Notes: a model not told the origin generated them from the sequence alone. A DNA stretch of 64,000 nucleotides from Paenibacillus sp. NAIST15-1 (GCF_001894745.1 NZ_BBYF01000019.1:1-64000), one strand, 5' to 3'; positions 9,932 through 17,324 are shown, counted from the first letter of the stretch. A program made the numbers and translations.

Positions 9932-10036
9932 ATGAATCAATTTTTAATCTTTTATGCCCCGTTCATTATTGTTATTGCTTTCGTCATTGCCCTATTTTAT
10001 TGGGGCTCACGAGACATGAATGAGGATGATATTTAG
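9932..10036 (+). CDS. cydS: Cytochrome bd small subunit, CydS-like (34 aa)
   Basis: A 34-codon gene runs from ATG 9932 to TAG 10034-10036, with AAGGAG ten bases upstream. The product begins MNQFLIFYAPF, has one hydrophobic helix and ends in a short acidic tail (SRDMNEDDI). CydS is the single-helix third subunit seen in the Geobacillus bd oxidase structure, encoded after cydB. Size, start pattern (an FYAP-type motif), topology and position all fit. The assignment is by resemblance and context. Confidence 0.75.
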   Translation: MNQFLIFYAPFIIVIAFVIALFYWGSRDMNEDDI

Positions 10037-10062
10037 ATCGCTGTCTCTCGCATCATCCATGG

Positions 10063-10096
10063 AGAACCTTGCCACCGTACGGGCAAGGTTCTTTTC
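10063..10096 (+). terminator. Terminator of the cyd operon
   Basis: An 11-bp perfect stem, AGAACCTTGCC (10063-10073) with GGCAAGGTTCT (10082-10092), is followed by TTTTC. It lies 26 bp after the cydS-like stop codon. Confidence 0.85.
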
Positions 10097-10224
10097 ATTA
10101 ATGGAACTGATTAGTCCCCTACGCAATATATCGTCATTTCGACATTTTTTAACTTTTGATCCTATTTAGACAATCCAAACATTCCCGTTCGACATATTGT
10201 ATGGTAAAATATAGGAGGTTATGA

Positions 10225-11544
10225 TTGAAAATGAGAGTAGGTGCATACAGGATGGCACAGATATTGTCCATCGGCGAATTAATACATAGTTATAGGCGTA
10301 ATAGCGGCATGACTTTAGCGCAATTATCAGAAACATCCGGCGTTCATAAAGGCACAATATCCAAAATTGAAAACGAAGACGTCAAGAGGCCGGAATATAC
10401 GACGCTCCGTCCGCTTGTCGAAGCACTGCACATCCCGTTGGATACGGTTGTCGAACTGTACTTAAGCGTGGACAAACGAGCAGAAATGCGGCTGCATATA
10501 CTGCAGGACGTGATCCAACATTCAGGCTCCGCCGAACTGGCACGAACAGTAGGAGCCAAATTTCTGGAATCACCAAGCGACGACAGCCACTCCTTAGTCG
10601 AACGCCTATATAGCTTCACAGCTTCAGTGGAACACAAGGAAATTCGATTGGCCTTGTACCAATTGATCGTTGACTACTCACGCGATCACGGTATTATGCC
10701 TTTTTTAGCAAAAGGCTTGCTACAGGTGTACCTCATCGAACGAGATGATTTTACTCGAATGCGAGCAGTTTACAATGGACGCAAATATATTGTGGAATAC
10801 GCCCATTTTTTAAGCTGCGAGGACAGAATTATTCTGTATTACAAATTAGGAATTCACGCGTTTAATTTATTTTTATACCGGGAGAGCATTGATTTCTGCC
10901 TTCATGTACTCCAAGAAGCAGATGCAGACAATTGGTACTACATCAATGCGCTTGGCATATTGCGCGATTCTTATTTCTATCTTGAGGATTACGACAAGTC
11001 CGAATATTACTCAATACAATATGAAAAATATGACTACCCACACATCAAGGCGTATTCACTGCTTATGAAGGCATCATTAAACGCAAGAAGGGGAAACTCC
11101 GAAGTAGCTATCGAACTGCTTAAGAACTTTCTAAAAACATGCAACCAGGATGATGCTCTTCTAGCAATCAATCAGTTATTAAAAATATATTTTAAAGGAA
11201 ATCGGTTATATGAAGCCGAACAATTACTTTCATACCCAATATGTCCAAAATCCATTAGTACGAATAACCCCAACATAATCTCGCAGCTAGCCGAATATTA
11301 TTATCACCGAGCTGAATATTTCATTGCCGTTGACGATCTCGATAAAGGGATATCTGATTTTCTGGAGAGCGCGCTGCACTATTCAAAAATTAATGACACT
11401 GATCACGAAAAAGAATGCATAAATCAAATCGTGCATAGCCATCTGCAACAAAACCTTGACATGCCCATATCCACATTAGCTAAATTGAATACATTTTATA
11501 AACGCAGCGCAGCTAAAGAACATAAATTGGAGGGGTTCATGTGA
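10225..11544 (+). CDS. RRNPP-type peptide-responsive transcriptional regulator (HTH + TPR-like repeats)
   Basis: This 439-residue protein has an N-terminal XRE helix-turn-helix (about residues 15-70; GELIHSYRRNSGMTLAQLSE, HKGTISKIENE). A long helical C-terminal part of TPR-like pairs follows (LGILRDSYFYLEDYDKSEYY, LLMKASLNARRGNSEVAIEL). This is the layout of PlcR/NprR/Rgg/AimR receptors, which bind short secreted and re-imported peptides. The TTG at 10225 has AGGAGG six bases upstream; an in-frame ATG at 10231 is the alternative. Its stop overlaps by 4 nt the GTG of a 36-codon pre-peptide gene, the arrangement expected for a receptor and its own signal. Targets are unknown; nearby candidates are the spo0E-like frame and the nitrilase gene. 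Confidence 0.85.
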   Translation: MKMRVGAYRMAQILSIGELIHSYRRNSGMTLAQLSETSGVHKGTISKIENEDVKRPEYTTLRPLVEALHIPLDTVVELYLSVDKRAEMRLHILQDVIQHSGSAELARTVGAKFLESPSDDSHSLVERLYSFTASVEHKEIRLALYQLIVDYSRDHGIMPFLAKGLLQVYLIERDDFTRMRAVYNGRKYIVEYAHFLSCEDRIILYYKLGIHAFNLFLYRESIDFCLHVLQEADADNWYYINALGILRDSYFYLEDYDKSEYYSIQYEKYDYPHIKAYSLLMKASLNARRGNSEVAIELLKNFLKTCNQDDALLAINQLLKIYFKGNRLYEAEQLLSYPICPKSISTNNPNIISQLAEYYYHRAEYFIAVDDLDKGISDFLESALHYSKINDTDHEKECINQIVHSHLQQNLDMPISTLAKLNTFYKRSAAKEHKLEGFM

Positions 11545-11651
11545 AACGTTTCAAAGCAAAGCTATACAATGGTCTCCTTTTCACCGTTATTATCGGACTA
11601 ACAACATTTTTGTCGACATTGGGTAGTGATAACGGACATCACCCATGGTAA
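11541..11651 (+). CDS. Candidate secreted signalling pre-peptide (36 aa) of the RRNPP receptor
   Basis: A GTG at 11541 overlaps the receptor stop (GTGA). It is preceded by GGAGGGG with a 5-nt spacer, located inside the last codons of the receptor gene. The 36-residue product has a basic N-terminus (KRFKAKLYNG), a hydrophobic core of about 15 residues and a polar C-terminal tail (GSDNGHHPW). This is the build of NprX/PapR/Phr-type pheromone precursors, which are exported, cut and re-imported as a 5-10 residue C-terminal peptide. A terminator begins right at the stop codon, so the operon holds only these two genes. Processing and binding are inferred. Confidence 0.72.
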   Translation: MKRFKAKLYNGLLFTVIIGLTTFLSTLGSDNGHHPW

Positions 11652-11678
11652 GAGTGCCAACTTGGTACTCTTTTTTTA
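11651..11678 (+). terminator. Terminator of the receptor/peptide operon
   Basis: The stem AGAGTGCCA (11651-11659) pairs with TGGTACTCT (11663-11671), with one G-U pair and a 3-nt loop, followed by seven T. It starts at the last base of the pre-peptide stop codon. Confidence 0.85.
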
Positions 11679-11788
11679 TTTTAAAAAGTTTCCCTTTAAT
11701 CCCTTTTATTAGAATTCAATAGACACACTATATACTAATAGTTAAGACAGGGCGCCCCATTATTCCCCCTAATCCGAGGTGACGGACT

Positions 11789-11959
11789 ATTATATACTGT
11801 GATGATCTATTAAATAAAATCGATGGACTCAGGCAAGAACTAACCTGCCTCGTGAACCAAAAGAATAATCTTATCGATGACGAAGTCGTCCAAATTAGCC
11901 AACTTCTAGATATTTACATACTGGAACATCAAAAGAGATGCATGAAAAAAAAAGCATAG
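11789..11959 (+). CDS. Spo0E-like aspartyl-phosphate phosphatase (non-canonical or lost start)
   Basis: A plus-strand frame reads DDLLNKIDGLRQEL near its start and ISQLLDIYILEH near its end, then MKKKA and TAG at 11957-11959. The two-helix pattern with the S-Q-x-L-D motif is that of the Spo0E family, which dephosphorylates Spo0A~P and delays sporulation. No ATG, GTG or TTG is found in frame before the motif. A good ribosome site (GAGGTGA, 11776-11782) sits six bases before an ATT at 11789, giving 56 residues. So either an ATT start is used or the start codon was lost by mutation. Confidence 0.6.
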   Translation: MIYCDDLLNKIDGLRQELTCLVNQKNNLIDDEVVQISQLLDIYILEHQKRCMKKKA

Positions 11960-12328
11960 GTAAGGTTTAGTTGGCGACCAATTAAATGTGTATTACAAAG
12001 CGATGACGAAGTAGCTTCCGCCAATTGCGATTATACCTGTCCTTGAACAAATCGCAGAGTAGTTCGAAAAATAGGATAATGCCAAATCGGCGTCGTTCAG
12101 ATGCCGGGTTTTACGTATTTTCACAATACTCTTGTCTGGTTCTGCCACAGCTAATGAGCGGGCCGATCAGAAAATTATGAGATTTATAACCACATGCCCT
12201 TTTGCCCATGCCACGTGCATGAAAATAGAAGCGTCTTGAACATTATCTGACGGATGTTCAAGACGCTTTCTCATGTCATCTCACTTTATTAGATTAATGC
12301 TCTTCTTTGCTTTGGGAGTGTGACAAAA
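11960..12328. other. Intergenic stretch without a recognisable gene
   Basis: This lies between the Spo0E-like frame and the nitrilase stop codon. Apart from the hairpin at 12229-12268 no gene, promoter or repeat could be supported. The part around 12000-12200 may be decayed coding sequence but no family was recognised. Confidence 0.5.
12221..12268 (-). terminator. Strong inverted repeat, probable terminator of the nitrilase gene
   Basis: A 15-bp perfect stem, AAGCGTCTTGAACAT (12229-12243) with ATGTTCAAGACGCTT (12254-12268), has a 10-nt loop. On the minus strand it is followed by CTATTTTC. It lies 60 bp after the nitrilase stop codon. Confidence 0.7.
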
Positions 12329-13333
12329 TTAAAAGGAAGCATTTTCGCCTGAAAAGTTTCGACTGCCAATCTGCAGATTGATTTCCTCATAAGTAATTTT
12401 CTTAGTCTCGTTATCTCCAAACTTACGAACAACAGGTGTAGGATTTTGATTAAAATTCATACTTAAGCTTTGGTTAGAATAGTGACCCGCAGGATCGATG
12501 TAATATTTATAATCAATTATTTTCTCTATATCTATATCAGCATAAGCGATTCCTTCTGTTTCTGCAGGGATCATATCGCTAATTGGTTCTCCATCAGGTC
12601 CATAAATACAAGTATGTCCGCTCTTGAATGTATCGAAGTATTCTTTTTGTTCAGGTGTTAAACAAATCATATTTTTCATTTCTTCCGAATATATAGATGA
12701 TGTCATTAAAACAAAGGTTTGAGTTGAAATAGCATAATATCGACTTGAGATTTCATCATCAAAGTACCCTGGCCAGGAGGCTACATGTACTTGTTCATTT
12801 TGTGAATTCATTGCAAGCAGATTTAAAGGAACCTGGTGTTCCCAGCACATCAGTCCACCCAAATTACCAAGCTCCGTTTTAAATACTGGCATCAAGCTTC
12901 CACTTCCGTCTCCCCATATAAGTCTTTCAGCAACAGACGCTCTCATTTTTCGATGTTTTCCGATTAAATCCCCCTTGGGATTAAACCATAGTTGAGTTAA
13001 ATATAAAGATCCACCATCTTTTTCACTACAAGAAATACATACGTAAGTTTCGTGTTTTCTAGCTGCTTCACTTATTTTTTGAATAGCTAAGCTAGGAATC
13101 TCAACTGCATTTTTGTAGAGATCATGATAGAATTTTCTTGTATATTCTGGATGACCAATAAATGCAAACCAAGGATAACCGGGAAGAAAAGCTTCGGGAA
13201 AAGCAACTAATTTTGCATCATTAGATGCTGCTTCAGCAATCAATTTGCAAGATTTTTCAACTGTTGCATCTAAATCCAAGTATACAGGTGCAGCCTGGAC
13301 AGCTGCTGCGCGATATTTAGGATAATTTCCCAC
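12329..13333 (-). CDS. cynD: Cyanide dihydratase-type nitrilase
   Basis: This 334-residue enzyme belongs to the nitrilase branch of the C-N hydrolase superfamily. The catalytic triad is visible: Glu47 (FPEAFLPGYPW), Lys129 (KHRKMRAS) and Cys163 (GGLMCWEHQVP). The sequence closely matches my memory of the Bacillus pumilus cyanide dihydratase through about residue 290 (IGHPEYTRKFYH, SWPGYFDDEISSRYYAI, ETFKSGHTCIYGPDGE-like), with a different C-terminal tail. That enzyme turns cyanide into formate and ammonia and forms spirals. The start is GTG at 13333 with AAGGAG nine bases upstream. The gene is visibly A+T-richer than the core genes and sits at the edge of the accessory island, suggesting transfer. 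A related aliphatic nitrilase activity cannot be excluded. Confidence 0.85.
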   Translation of the reverse strand: MGNYPKYRAAAVQAAPVYLDLDATVEKSCKLIAEAASNDAKLVAFPEAFLPGYPWFAFIGHPEYTRKFYHDLYKNAVEIPSLAIQKISEAARKHETYVCISCSEKDGGSLYLTQLWFNPKGDLIGKHRKMRASVAERLIWGDGSGSLMPVFKTELGNLGGLMCWEHQVPLNLLAMNSQNEQVHVASWPGYFDDEISSRYYAISTQTFVLMTSSIYSEEMKNMICLTPEQKEYFDTFKSGHTCIYGPDGEPISDMIPAETEGIAYADIDIEKIIDYKYYIDPAGHYSNQSLSMNFNQNPTPVVRKFGDNETKKITYEEINLQIGSRNFSGENASF

Positions 13334-13684
13334 AATAAATTTCTCCTTTTGTAATTATTTATAATTATTTAAGTTCAAATAATTATTTAACTACAAATTA
13401 ACATTTAAGAATCCATTTGTAACCATCCACTATTTATCGACTTGACCATCCACTTTCCATTTTTGTTAAATTGATTAAAGAGAAATACAAATAGCCTTCA
13501 GCATAAACTGGAGTTAATGATTATGTGAACGGGTACAATAAACACCGAAGTCATGGAACACAAGGCTATATGAGCCCAGTTGATTAAAAAAATTGACCCT
13601 AAAAAAAGTTGTCTAGTTTGGTGTTGACAGTCCATACAGCCATTTTAGAAAATTTTCATATGGTTGAGGGGAATAAAGGTTAAG

Positions 13685-13725
13685 TTCTTTCGGAGCGTGA
13701 CGACCGATTCATTCGTCACTGGGTG
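13685..13725. repeat. Island hairpin element, copy 1
   Basis: A ~41-bp repeat starts TTCTTTCGGAGC and ends CACTGGGTG. Its core hairpin is GTGACG (13697-13702) with CGTCAC (13714-13719) around the loop ACCGATTCATT. Other copies are at 17905-17947 and 19659-19700. Relative to copy 2 the stem differs by a matched pair of changes, so base pairing is kept. Confidence 0.65.
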
Positions 13726-13750
13726 TGGATCACAATCAAAAAAAGGAAAA

Positions 13751-13826
13751 CCACATGGAGTTGTTGAACTTGTAACCCGTAAGTGACCTCTTACGGGTTA
13801 CAGTTCATAGTTACACTCGCATGTGG
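13751..13826 (-). repeat. Nested inverted repeat, probable terminator of the 13901-14389 gene
   Basis: The outer arms CCACATG (13751-13757) and CATGTGG (13820-13826) enclose a second stem, TGTAACCCGTAAG (13771-13783) with CTTACGGGTTACA (13790-13802), flanked by GAACT/AGTTC. A compact version of the outer hairpin without the inner palindrome is at 27961-27989. Confidence 0.6.
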
Positions 13827-13900
13827 TAAGAGAAATAAGTACATATTTAATCATCTGTAGTTAATGTTTAAATATTGAAGGAGATACTGAGCTGTGAGAA

Positions 13901-14389
13901 TTACGACCACCCATGCAGATCTACGGTAATTGGTGACAATAAAATTAGTTGATTAACTAATACATCTAAATCCTCTGACTCATTACCATAGTAGTTCAAA
14001 TCCATTATTTTTCCTTTGTAATAGATGGGCACATCCCACCCATCTGCAATTAATTTTTTTGTGATATTATCGCTCGTTTCTTCGATTCTGTTTGCTGCGT
14101 CGAGTAGAACCTTTGATTCTTCAGCAGTCAGTTTCCTTCTTTTTATATCTATAACTTTTCTTAAGTGAAAATCAAACGTTTGATGCTTCCGAACACCTTT
14201 TGATACCTCGAGCATTTTATCTGACCTTACTTCAAACAAGTATGTTTCATCGAGTGCTGCTGTAGGATATATTGAAATTTTCATTATTATATTATCGTCA
14301 ACATCTTTCGAAGTATTCCTTAAAAAATATAATCCTATCAAAAGACATACGATAATCAAAACTAACCCAAAAAGCATATTCTTTTTCAC
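13901..14389 (-). CDS. Membrane-anchored protein of unknown function, probable immunity protein
   Basis: This 162-residue protein has one N-terminal transmembrane helix (LFGLVLIIVCLLIGLYFL) after a KKN start and a mainly polar outer domain. No family is recognised. It directly follows a decayed toxin-tip-like fragment (14394-14613) with a gap of 4 bp, and it is the last gene of the toxin/immunity island. Its position is that of an immunity gene for a toxin acting at or outside the membrane. The frame is intact although the neighbouring toxin piece is broken. Confidence 0.5.
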   Translation of the reverse strand: MKKNMLFGLVLIIVCLLIGLYFLRNTSKDVDDNIIMKISIYPTAALDETYLFEVRSDKMLEVSKGVRKHQTFDFHLRKVIDIKRRKLTAEESKVLLDAANRIEETSDNITKKLIADGWDVPIYYKGKIMDLNYYGNESEDLDVLVNQLILLSPITVDLHGWS

Positions 14390-14393
14390 TAGA

Positions 14394-14613
14394 CTAATAT
14401 GCTCCTCTCAAAGGTAATCCATGCTCTGCTCTTATTTTGTTTTCAGTTATATCGCCATTTCTTACATCTGATAAATATAAGAACCCATCGTTTTATATTC
14501 GTATTGCGCTCCACGCATTGCTCAATCAGCGGATTAGATTTAGGATTAAAAAAGACTGTTGCATCAATTCCTACAGTTGTTACACTCGCATGTGGCGACT
14601 TTCTTTCATTCAT
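14394..14613 (-). pseudogene. Decayed Rhs toxin-tip remnant
   Basis: One frame opens with ATG 14613 and gives PHASVTTVGIDATVFFNPKS followed by NPLIEQCVERNTNIK. A second frame continues with DGFLYLSDVRNGDITENKI and ends HGLPLRGAY at TAG 14394-14396. Joining the two frames makes one continuous domain-like sequence, so a frameshift near 14470 is likely. It lies just upstream of the membrane-anchored candidate immunity gene. The family is not identified, and the join is my inference from the composition of the two frames. Confidence 0.35.
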
Positions 14614-14616
14614 GGC

Positions 14617-15192
14617 TCACTTTTTTGTCGAAGAAAAATTATTTCTAATTGGTTGGGTGTAATCCCAACTAATTAATTTTATATTGTACTTATTTAGCAA
14701 CTCATCTGCTAGAATAACTCCCTTCGTTCCGCTTCCATCTTGGTATTGTTCTGAGAATGAAGCGTTTGGGTAAATTGGCTTGTACCCACTACCGCCTTCA
14801 TCATCACCCATATAATACCAAGCGGGTCCGAGGTCGAAAAATATCTCTTGATTTACGGTTTTTTTGTTTCCGAATGCAATCCCTGAAGTACCATCGACCT
14901 TTAATAGCAGAATCTTGGGATTTCCGCTTGCAAAGCGTTCTTTCCATTTGCGATATTTCCCAGTTCCTTCATTTGAACCAATCCCATCATATTCACATAT
15001 TAAAGTATCTTGAACAACCTTACGTTCCCCGTTTATTTCATATTCCAAACGAAATGGAAATTCACCATAAGTAATTGCAGGGCGCGAAGGATTTGGTTCT
15101 TATTGAATGCCAAAGAGCATGAGAAGCCAAGGCAAAGCAAAATACACTATGATTACAATTGGCGGACGACTTAGCTTATAGTCATTCGCCAA
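14617..15192 (-). pseudogene. Membrane-anchored extracellular protein interrupted by an in-frame stop
   Basis: A TTG at 15192 opens KLANDYKLSRPP-like sequence, then a transmembrane segment (PIVIIVYFALPWLLMLFGI) and Gln, then TAA at 15100-15102. The same frame continues at once with EPNPSRPAITYGEFPFRLEY and runs on as a soluble domain of about 143 residues from TTG 15048 to 14617 (ICEYDGIGSNEGTGKYRKW, FFDLGPAWYYMGDD). A signal-anchor followed by an outer domain makes sense as one gene, so the stop is probably a nonsense mutation. Translation of the downstream part alone from TTG 15048 is possible. It may be an immunity protein or a general envelope protein; the family is not recognised. Confidence 0.55.
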
Positions 15193-15317
15193 TTTTACAT
15201 CCGCAGGTCATTACTCTATTAACTTAATGACATTGACCGCAAGGGGAGCATATCAAACATGTTGGTATCTGATAAGTTCGGGTTAGGTTCTTTCGAGAAA
15301 TACCGCCCCAAGGTCAA

Positions 15318-15962
15318 TTAAGAAAACATTGCATCAATGCTGCCACGATCATAGTCCAATATCCAAGAATTATACTGCTTGTATACTCCTCTCAATGTTT
15401 CCTTGCTTTCAGCCACAATGTCCAAACCTCTATCGTCGTAAAGGTGGAAAATTGTCTTGCTCGTTATGTTTAATAGGTAAATGTCACCATCAACAGTAGG
15501 TTCTAGACCTAATATTCGATTAGCAATAGCTTCTACCAAACCTTCCAACTTTAAATGTTGAGATTTCACATTAGCACAGTATCTAATAGTTACTATTCCA
15601 TCACTTTCATTCGAATCTTTGTATCGGAATTCCTGCTCTTGTTTAATTACACGTCTAAAATCTATCTTGCTGATATAATTGCTAAATACTTTAGTGACAG
15701 TATTCTCTATGTCATTAATTGACTCATTGTCCCATTTATCTATAAATAGCACAAAGTAAATATCATCATTAGGTTCATGTAATGCATTAAATATTTTAAC
15801 CGCTCTCTGTTTCACCTGTTCTACTCTTTTTTCTGGTGTGTCAACATCCCCTCCCATTTCAAATCTAATTGCTATTGAAGCATTGTAAAACAAAGGTTTT
15901 TTCAAATAAATTCCTTCAAAGTATTGCAACAAGAAATCATCTAAATATTTTCCATGCTCCAT
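15318..15962 (-). CDS. DUF3885-like protein, probable immunity protein of toxin cassette 4
   Basis: This 214-residue soluble protein ends with LYDDRGLDIVAESKETLRGV and YNSWILDYDRGSIDAMF. That C-terminal pattern (a Y-D-D-R-G-L-D motif, then a W-I-L-D-Y-D motif) is the signature of the DUF3885 family, which is often encoded next to polymorphic toxins. The gene starts 70 bp after the toxin cassette stop at 16032, with GGGGATGG before the ATG and a perfect 13-bp hairpin in between. The role as immunity to cassette 4 is inferred from position. Confidence 0.65.
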   Translation of the reverse strand: MEHGKYLDDFLLQYFEGIYLKKPLFYNASIAIRFEMGGDVDTPEKRVEQVKQRAVKIFNALHEPNDDIYFVLFIDKWDNESINDIENTVTKVFSNYISKIDFRRVIKQEQEFRYKDSNESDGIVTIRYCANVKSQHLKLEGLVEAIANRILGLEPTVDGDIYLLNITSKTIFHLYDDRGLDIVAESKETLRGVYKQYNSWILDYDRGSIDAMFS

Positions 15963-15982
15963 TCGACCATCCCCATCATTTA

Positions 15983-16015
15983 GCCGTAAAGGGAAAATGA
16001 CATTCCCTTTACGGC
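15983..16015. repeat. Hairpin between toxin cassette 4 and its immunity gene
   Basis: A perfect 13-bp stem, GCCGTAAAGGGAA (15983-15995) with TTCCCTTTACGGC (16003-16015), has a 7-nt loop. A T-run lies on the plus-strand side only. For minus-strand transcription it sits between the toxin stop and the immunity ribosome site. Confidence 0.7.
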
Positions 16016-16031
16016 ATATTTTTAAACGTAT

Positions 16032-17324
16032 CTATCTCAGCTTTATGACTGTACCCGTTAAACTTTTGTGTTTCCTTTTTATGAAATTCCCATATTCATC
16101 TGCATCAGCAAACCAATGAAGTTCATTGCCTCTCCTTTCAAATACCTTAAAAGCGGAGCCACCATGTCCGGTTGTATCTTTTGCCCACCAATAACCTTTC
16201 TTCGTATTATCTTGGTAGGCTGTGATTGTATCTCCATTAAATTTATAGGTAACTTTTGCTTTGGCATTTGTTTTTATATCCCATTTTGTTGTTTTATTTG
16301 CTCTTACCTTTCCACCGACTTCTCTAGCTTTTCCTATGCCCCAGATTATTGTCCCCAATGAAGCCAAAGCTTCCGCAAAGGAAATTTCCTGATGCCATTT
16401 ACTGTAATCCTTGGCTAATTCCGCTCTTGCCCAGTCCGCATTTCCTGCACTATTCTTGTATGCACTTGTTTGCGTTAATAAACCAAACAAATAATTAAAA
16501 CGATTATTATCATACACATCTGCGAACTCTTGACTTAACAAGTTATAAGCGTATGAATATGCTCTACTTTCGGTAGAAGTTATCTTCATAGTCGCTTCGA
16601 GAATGGAATTCAACTCTGACGGTATATATCTGTTCCCACTAGGATCGATATATTTCAACGGATTATTTTGCACATACGTATACAGATTCAGCGTCAGCGG
16701 GTTACCCAGTTCCCCTTCATACGTATCCTCATTAATAAACCGCCCTATACTTGGATCATACCATCTTGCGCGCAAATATTGCAGATTCGTTGTCGCATCC
16801 CAGTATTCGCCCGAGTAACGGAAAATGTTCGGGACTCGCTCCTCCTGAGCCAGTGGATTGCCCCAGATATCGTACGTATAGCGGTTCAATACATTGCCTT
16901 GTGCATCCCGAATCTCCGTAATGTCGCCGTGTCCATTGGATACGTAGTACTGCATACCTTGTCCTGGAACCTGACGAGCCAGAATCTTGCCGTAATCGTC
17001 ATGGACATACGATGCTGTAATCGTGATGCTGCCGTTCCCTTCCACCTTGCCTTCGGCTACGATTTTCGCCCGATCATCGTAGTAGTAACGGGTCGTCACA
17101 CCGTTTTCGGCGCGCTCCATCATCAGGTTGTCGCCGTTGTAGCGGTAGCTGACGGCTTTGCCGTCTTCCGTCGTTACTTGGGTCAGACGGTTGCGGCTGT
17201 CGTATGCGTAGCTGGCTCCCTTGATGTTCGGTACCTGATCGCTTTGTAACGTACTGCGGCCGGAGATTGTACGTATCGCATGTCTCATCGAACTGGCTTG
17301 AGGTCGTGTTGTTATGGAACACAA
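16032..17324 (-). CDS. Orphan Rhs C-terminal toxin cassette 4 (5'-truncated)
   Basis: A 430-residue frame begins inside an Rhs core. Residues ~30-230 are YD/Rhs repeats (YDSRNRLTQVTTEDGKAVSY, YLRARWYDPSIGRFINEDTY), almost the same as the C-terminal core of the full-length Rhs at 28697. A shared pre-toxin domain follows (STESRAYSYAYNLL to LASLGTIIWGIGKAREVGGK), then a tip of about 90 residues (GYWWAKDTTGHGGSAFKVF, HWFADADEYGNFIKRKHKS). The tip resembles RNase-type ends of polymorphic toxins but I do not assign a family. The first ~30 residues are out of register with the core (the proper frame lies next to it), so the 5' end is frameshifted and there is no signal peptide. It is followed by the DUF3885-like gene. 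Confidence 0.7.
   Translation of the reverse strand: MCSITTRPQASSMRHAIRTISGRSTLQSDQVPNIKGASYAYDSRNRLTQVTTEDGKAVSYRYNGDNLMMERAENGVTTRYYYDDRAKIVAEGKVEGNGSITITASYVHDDYGKILARQVPGQGMQYYVSNGHGDITEIRDAQGNVLNRYTYDIWGNPLAQEERVPNIFRYSGEYWDATTNLQYLRARWYDPSIGRFINEDTYEGELGNPLTLNLYTYVQNNPLKYIDPSGNRYIPSELNSILEATMKITSTESRAYSYAYNLLSQEFADVYDNNRFNYLFGLLTQTSAYKNSAGNADWARAELAKDYSKWHQEISFAEALASLGTIIWGIGKAREVGGKVRANKTTKWDIKTNAKAKVTYKFNGDTITAYQDNTKKGYWWAKDTTGHGGSAFKVFERRGNELHWFADADEYGNFIKRKHKSLTGTVIKLR
16312..17290 (-). repeat. Repeated Rhs core/pre-toxin segment, copy in cassette 4
   Basis: The DNA from the pre-toxin domain through the last Rhs core repeats is almost the same as 20877-21850 (cassette 2); the part up to 23322 matches cassette 1 (22908-23322), and the core part matches 29285-29900 of the full-length gene. 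Near-identical blocks of this size are substrates for homologous recombination. Confidence 0.7.

Larger units (their letters stand above)
13334..13900. other. Intergenic region with repeats and a possible IS remnant, no gene
   Basis: It holds the A+T-rich nitrilase leader, a sequence at about 13594-13625 (TTGACCC followed by an A-run and GTTGTCTAGTTT) that resembles an IS3-family terminal repeat, the first copy of the island hairpin element (13685-13725) and a nested hairpin (13751-13826). No coding frame with family features was found. Confidence 0.5.

Noticed and set aside
13594-13625. Possible complete IS3-type element
   Set aside because: Only one end-like sequence is seen; no transposase frame or second end was found, so only a possible remnant is noted.
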